Positions 6,610-8,675 of a stretch of 8,675 bases of DNA are shown here, piece after piece. The DNA comes from a bacterium (GTDB taxonomy: Bacteria > Elusimicrobiota > Elusimicrobia > UBA1565 > UBA9628): positions 1-8,675 of the forward strand of contig JAJYFI010000046.1 of NCBI GenBank assembly GCA_021790955.1. Reading direction: 5' to 3'. Each line of letters starts with the position of its first letter. Positions within the stretch are counted from its first letter, which is position 1. Position numbers and translations under genes: made by a program. Under the pieces are notes generated by a model. It had not been told where the DNA came from. It searched no databases and saw only the letters and a list, made by a program, of their open reading frames with translations.

Positions 6610-6614
6610 CCTCC
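6610..6614 (-). promoter_or_regulatory. Shine-Dalgarno of aspA
   Basis: GGAGG on the minus strand, eight bases before the ATG at 6601. It is one of the best ribosome binding sites in the window and fixes the aspA start against the upstream in-frame ATG at 6667, which has none. Confidence 0.8.
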
Positions 6615-6637
6615 GGCTTCAACCATTTCCGCGCAGA

Positions 6638-6650
6638 CCCGCTTCGCGGG
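6638..6650. other. Small GC hairpin in the aspA leader
   Basis: CCCGC (6638-6642) and GCGGG (6646-6650) form a 5-bp stem with a 3-base loop between batE and aspA. No T-run follows on the minus strand, so an intrinsic terminator for the batDE transcript is unlikely. It may be a leader structure or a chance result of high GC. Confidence 0.3.
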
Positions 6651-6676
6651 CGCCCCTGCTTGGTCATGGCGGGATT

Positions 6677-6682
6677 ATTATA
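6677..6682 (-). promoter_or_regulatory. Possible -10 element for aspA
   Basis: An exact TATAAT on the minus strand overlaps the batE stop codon, about 75 bases before the aspA start. No convincing TTGACA-like -35 is found at 16-18 bases and no extended TG is present, so the promoter is weakly supported. AT-rich words are scarce in this GC-rich window, which gives it some weight. Confidence 0.3.
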
Positions 6683-7421
6683 GTCTTTCCACCGCGTCCG
6701 AAGGGAGCCAGCCCTCCGCTCCTTCCTTGAGAACCCCGACCTCGATCCAGCCGTCCTTGTGGTCGAGAATCGTCACCCGGCGCCCCTCGGGCGCGGTGAA
6801 GCCGACGCTGAAGTTCCCGCCGGGGCCGCTGCGGATTTGGGCGTCCGCTTGGACGATGACCCCCGGATCGCGGGGCGCCGCCTCGACGCGCCCGAGCCAC
6901 CAGAGCCCCAGGAGAGCCGCCGGCAACAGGCAAGCGAGCCCGGGCTTGAGCAAGGCTCCGAAGCCGCGCCGCGCAAGGAGGACGTGGAGGCCGAGAAGGA
7001 TCAGGGCGGCCCACCAGAAAACCCAAAAAAGCCCGGAAAGCTCCCGGCGGCTGAGGCAATGAAAGAGATCGAAGATCAACGGAGGCATGCCATCCGGAAT
7101 GAGCGACTCGCCCGCCTTTTGAAGAGAGAGGCCCAGGTTGTAGGTGATGTCCGCATCGCGCGGGGCGGCGTCGTAGGCCCGAAGGAAGCCGGCGACCGCC
7201 GGGCCGAGCTTGCCCTGCCGGTAGAGGCAGTCCGCCAGGTCGTAATGAAGGGCGGCGCTGCGGTGGTCGGCGGCCAGCAGAGACCGATAAGCGTCGGCGG
7301 CCCCTTCAAAATTTCCAGCGTCGTAGAGCTTTTGCGCCGCGAGCCACGATGCCGGCTGCGCCGCGGCGCGCAACGGAAAGCAACAGAAGGCCACGGCAAG
7401 CCACGGAAGGCCGGCTCTCAT
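6678..7421 (-). CDS. BatE-like TPR and SH3-domain membrane protein
   Basis: A 247-residue envelope protein that resembles BatE, found in Bat (aerotolerance) operons with MoxR ATPases and VWA proteins; its exact task is not known. In order: signal peptide about 1-22 ending AAAQ; TPR units over about 24-104 (KLYDAGNFEGAADAYRSLL, then LADCLYRQGKLGPAVAGFLRAY, then ITYNLGLSLQKAGE); two membrane segments near 119-139 and 148-167; and a bacterial SH3-like domain at about 176-247 containing RSGPG, GWIEV and GWLP. The TPRs are probably periplasmic; the side of the SH3 part depends on how the two segments are inserted. The ATG at 7421 overlaps the batD stop as ATGA, which indicates coupled translation; a longer open frame upstream is a shadow of batD. 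The domain reading is firm, the BatE label moderately so. Confidence 0.85.
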   Translation of the reverse strand: MRAGLPWLAVAFCCFPLRAAAQPASWLAAQKLYDAGNFEGAADAYRSLLAADHRSAALHYDLADCLYRQGKLGPAVAGFLRAYDAAPRDADITYNLGLSLQKAGESLIPDGMPPLIFDLFHCLSRRELSGLFWVFWWAALILLGLHVLLARRGFGALLKPGLACLLPAALLGLWWLGRVEAAPRDPGVIVQADAQIRSGPGGNFSVGFTAPEGRRVTILDHKDGWIEVGVLKEGAEGWLPSDAVERL

Positions 7422-8675
7422 TTGAACGGCGCCCTCTCGATCGACTGGATGAGATTGCGAAGGGCCTCGATGGTCATGATGGTCTCGTCGGCGTCCTGGC
7501 CCGCCTTGGAGGGCGCGAAGCTCTGGCGGTCGAGGTCCTGCCAGAGGGCCTTCACGCCCTCGATGAGCTCGGGTTTGGAGTTCTCCCACCGCTGGCCCAA
7601 GAGCTCGACGGTCCGTTGCAGGGTCAGCCCCGCCGACGGCAGGTTGAGCTTGTCCGAGAGATAGCGCCGCAGCGTTTCCGAGAGAAGGGGCGGGACTTGA
7701 GGGGAAGCGCCGAGTTCGGAGGCGGACTTGAGCCGGGCTTGGGCGGCCTTCCACGCCTGGCGCGAGCGTTCGACGGCCGGATTCCTGGACTTGTGATCGC
7801 TGTATTTGGACCAGGCGAGAGCCAGGGCGAAGAAAGCCAGGGGGATCGCCTGGATGGGCGTCTTCAGGCGCGACATGGCGTCTAAGAGGCGGCTTGGAAG
7901 GGACTCGACGGGAGCTGTTTTAAGATATCGAATATCCTTTGAGACGGCGGTGAGCTCCGGAGCGGACGTCGAGATCGGAGCGGGAGCGCCTTTCGACGCC
8001 TCGCCCGGGGGGGCGGGAGAAACTTGCAGGGGCATGGGGGGCGTGCGAAGCGCTTTGTAGGATGCTCCGGCGGGGTCAAAGTAGGAAAAGGCGATGGAAG
8101 GAATCTCGAGATTCCCCGACACTCGCGGGACGATCAACGTTCTGAAGGTCGCGGCCCCCCCGACGACGTCGCCCTTTTTCGACGGATTGAAGGTGGCCGC
8201 CGTATCGTAGGACCGGAAGGAGGGAAGCGGCGGCAGCGTCGGGGCGGCGATCGACTTGAGGTTGCCCTGGCCCTGGACGGTCACGGTGAGGGTGACGGCG
8301 TCGCCGACCCGCGCCGTCGATCGGTCGAGAGTCGCGGCCAAGCCGAAACGGCCCACCGCTCCCGAGAAGCCGGAAGGTTTCCCTTTCTCCGGAAGCGCGC
8401 GCGCCTCGACCATGATCGGCCTCGATTGGAGAACCCTCGGCGTCCCCCCTCCCGCCTGCGAGAAGAACTTGTTGAAGAAGTCGGGGGAGAAGGGATCCCA
8501 TGCGGCCTGATTTTCCACCTGGCAGCCGACCTTGGCCGGGCCGATCGAGGCCCGGCCCGCGCGCAGAGGGAAAAGCGCCGTCCGGATCTCGGAAAAATAG
8601 TAGCGCCGGCCGTTGACGACGCGCTCCCCATGCCGCTCCGGCGGGAGGTCCTCGGAGATGAAGCCCGACAGCTCG
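7418..8675 (-). CDS. BatD-like membrane protein (partial, N-terminus beyond right edge)
   Basis: 418 residues of a BatD-type protein are visible; the reading frame is open to the window edge, so the real start lies outside. BatD proteins are large envelope proteins with tandem beta-sandwich domains, one membrane segment and a cytoplasmic tail, encoded with VWA proteins BatA/BatB. Visible here: LSGF at the edge, then VVNGRRYYFSEIRTALFPLRAG (residues 19-40), which matches the BatD pattern of an NGxxY strand followed by ALFPLRAG. A second sandwich with VGDAVTLTVTVQGQGN runs from about 123 to 220. A Pro/Ala/Ser linker leads to a membrane helix near 272-289 and a helical cytoplasmic end of about 130 residues. 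The GTG at 8518 is not a real start, because the coding pattern continues unbroken above it. The stop overlaps the batE start. The assignment rests on layout and motifs recalled from the family. Confidence 0.85.
   Translation of the reverse strand, partial: ELSGFISEDLPPERHGERVVNGRRYYFSEIRTALFPLRAGRASIGPAKVGCQVENQAAWDPFSPDFFNKFFSQAGGGTPRVLQSRPIMVEARALPEKGKPSGFSGAVGRFGLAATLDRSTARVGDAVTLTVTVQGQGNLKSIAAPTLPPLPSFRSYDTAATFNPSKKGDVVGGAATFRTLIVPRVSGNLEIPSIAFSYFDPAGASYKALRTPPMPLQVSPAPPGEASKGAPAPISTSAPELTAVSKDIRYLKTAPVESLPSRLLDAMSRLKTPIQAIPLAFFALALAWSKYSDHKSRNPAVERSRQAWKAAQARLKSASELGASPQVPPLLSETLRRYLSDKLNLPSAGLTLQRTVELLGQRWENSKPELIEGVKALWQDLDRQSFAPSKAGQDADETIMTIEALRNLIQSIERAPFK

Noticed and set aside
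6638..6650. Intrinsic terminator after batE
   Set aside because: The stem has only five pairs and no T-run follows it on the minus strand, so it is listed only as a leader hairpin.
6759..7664. A 301-codon open frame on the + strand opposite batE and batD
   Set aside because: It has shadow composition and no motif, and both minus-strand genes are well supported by domains and an ATGA overlap.

Overview
The window is a gene-dense, GC-rich stretch of bacterial chromosome. All nine genes lie on the minus strand, so they read from the right edge to the left. No RNA gene, insertion sequence, CRISPR array, phage gene or sign of recent transfer was seen. The phylum cannot be settled from this sequence. 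The Bat-type genes, a PilZ protein, GpsA and the tight packing fit a free-living Gram-negative-type bacterium, possibly from a little-cultured phylum, but that is a guess.

Right part (6678-8675): the end of a batD-like gene, cut by the window edge, overlaps by 4 bases a batE-like gene for a TPR/SH3 membrane protein. These are the tail of a Bat (BatA-E, MoxR/VWA-associated) membrane operon whose other genes should lie beyond the right edge.

Middle part (4646-6677): a short leader with a TATAAT-like element, a small hairpin and a strong Shine-Dalgarno precedes aspA (aspartate ammonia-lyase). A perfect 9-bp inverted repeat spans the aspA stop codon. Just after it comes a fur-family metalloregulator gene that starts with GTG.

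Left part (1-4649): fur overlaps miaB by ATGA. One base after miaB is a PilZ (c-di-GMP-binding type) gene with a cysteine-rich tail. Its end overlaps the start of miaA, and hflX and gpsA follow (gpsA is cut by the left edge). MiaA and MiaB carry out successive steps of ms2i6A37 tRNA modification: MiaA prenylates A37 and MiaB, an iron-sulfur radical-SAM enzyme, methylthiolates it. HflX is a ribosome-associated GTPase that often sits beside miaA. GpsA makes sn-glycerol-3-phosphate for phospholipids.

Each gene alone is an ordinary family member. What stands out is the arrangement: an iron/metal regulator is translationally coupled to an iron-sulfur tRNA modifier, and a c-di-GMP-type PilZ protein with an extra Cys/His cluster sits between the two enzymes of one tRNA modification. 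A regulatory link between metal or c-di-GMP signalling and ms2i6A37 is a hypothesis, not something the sequence proves.
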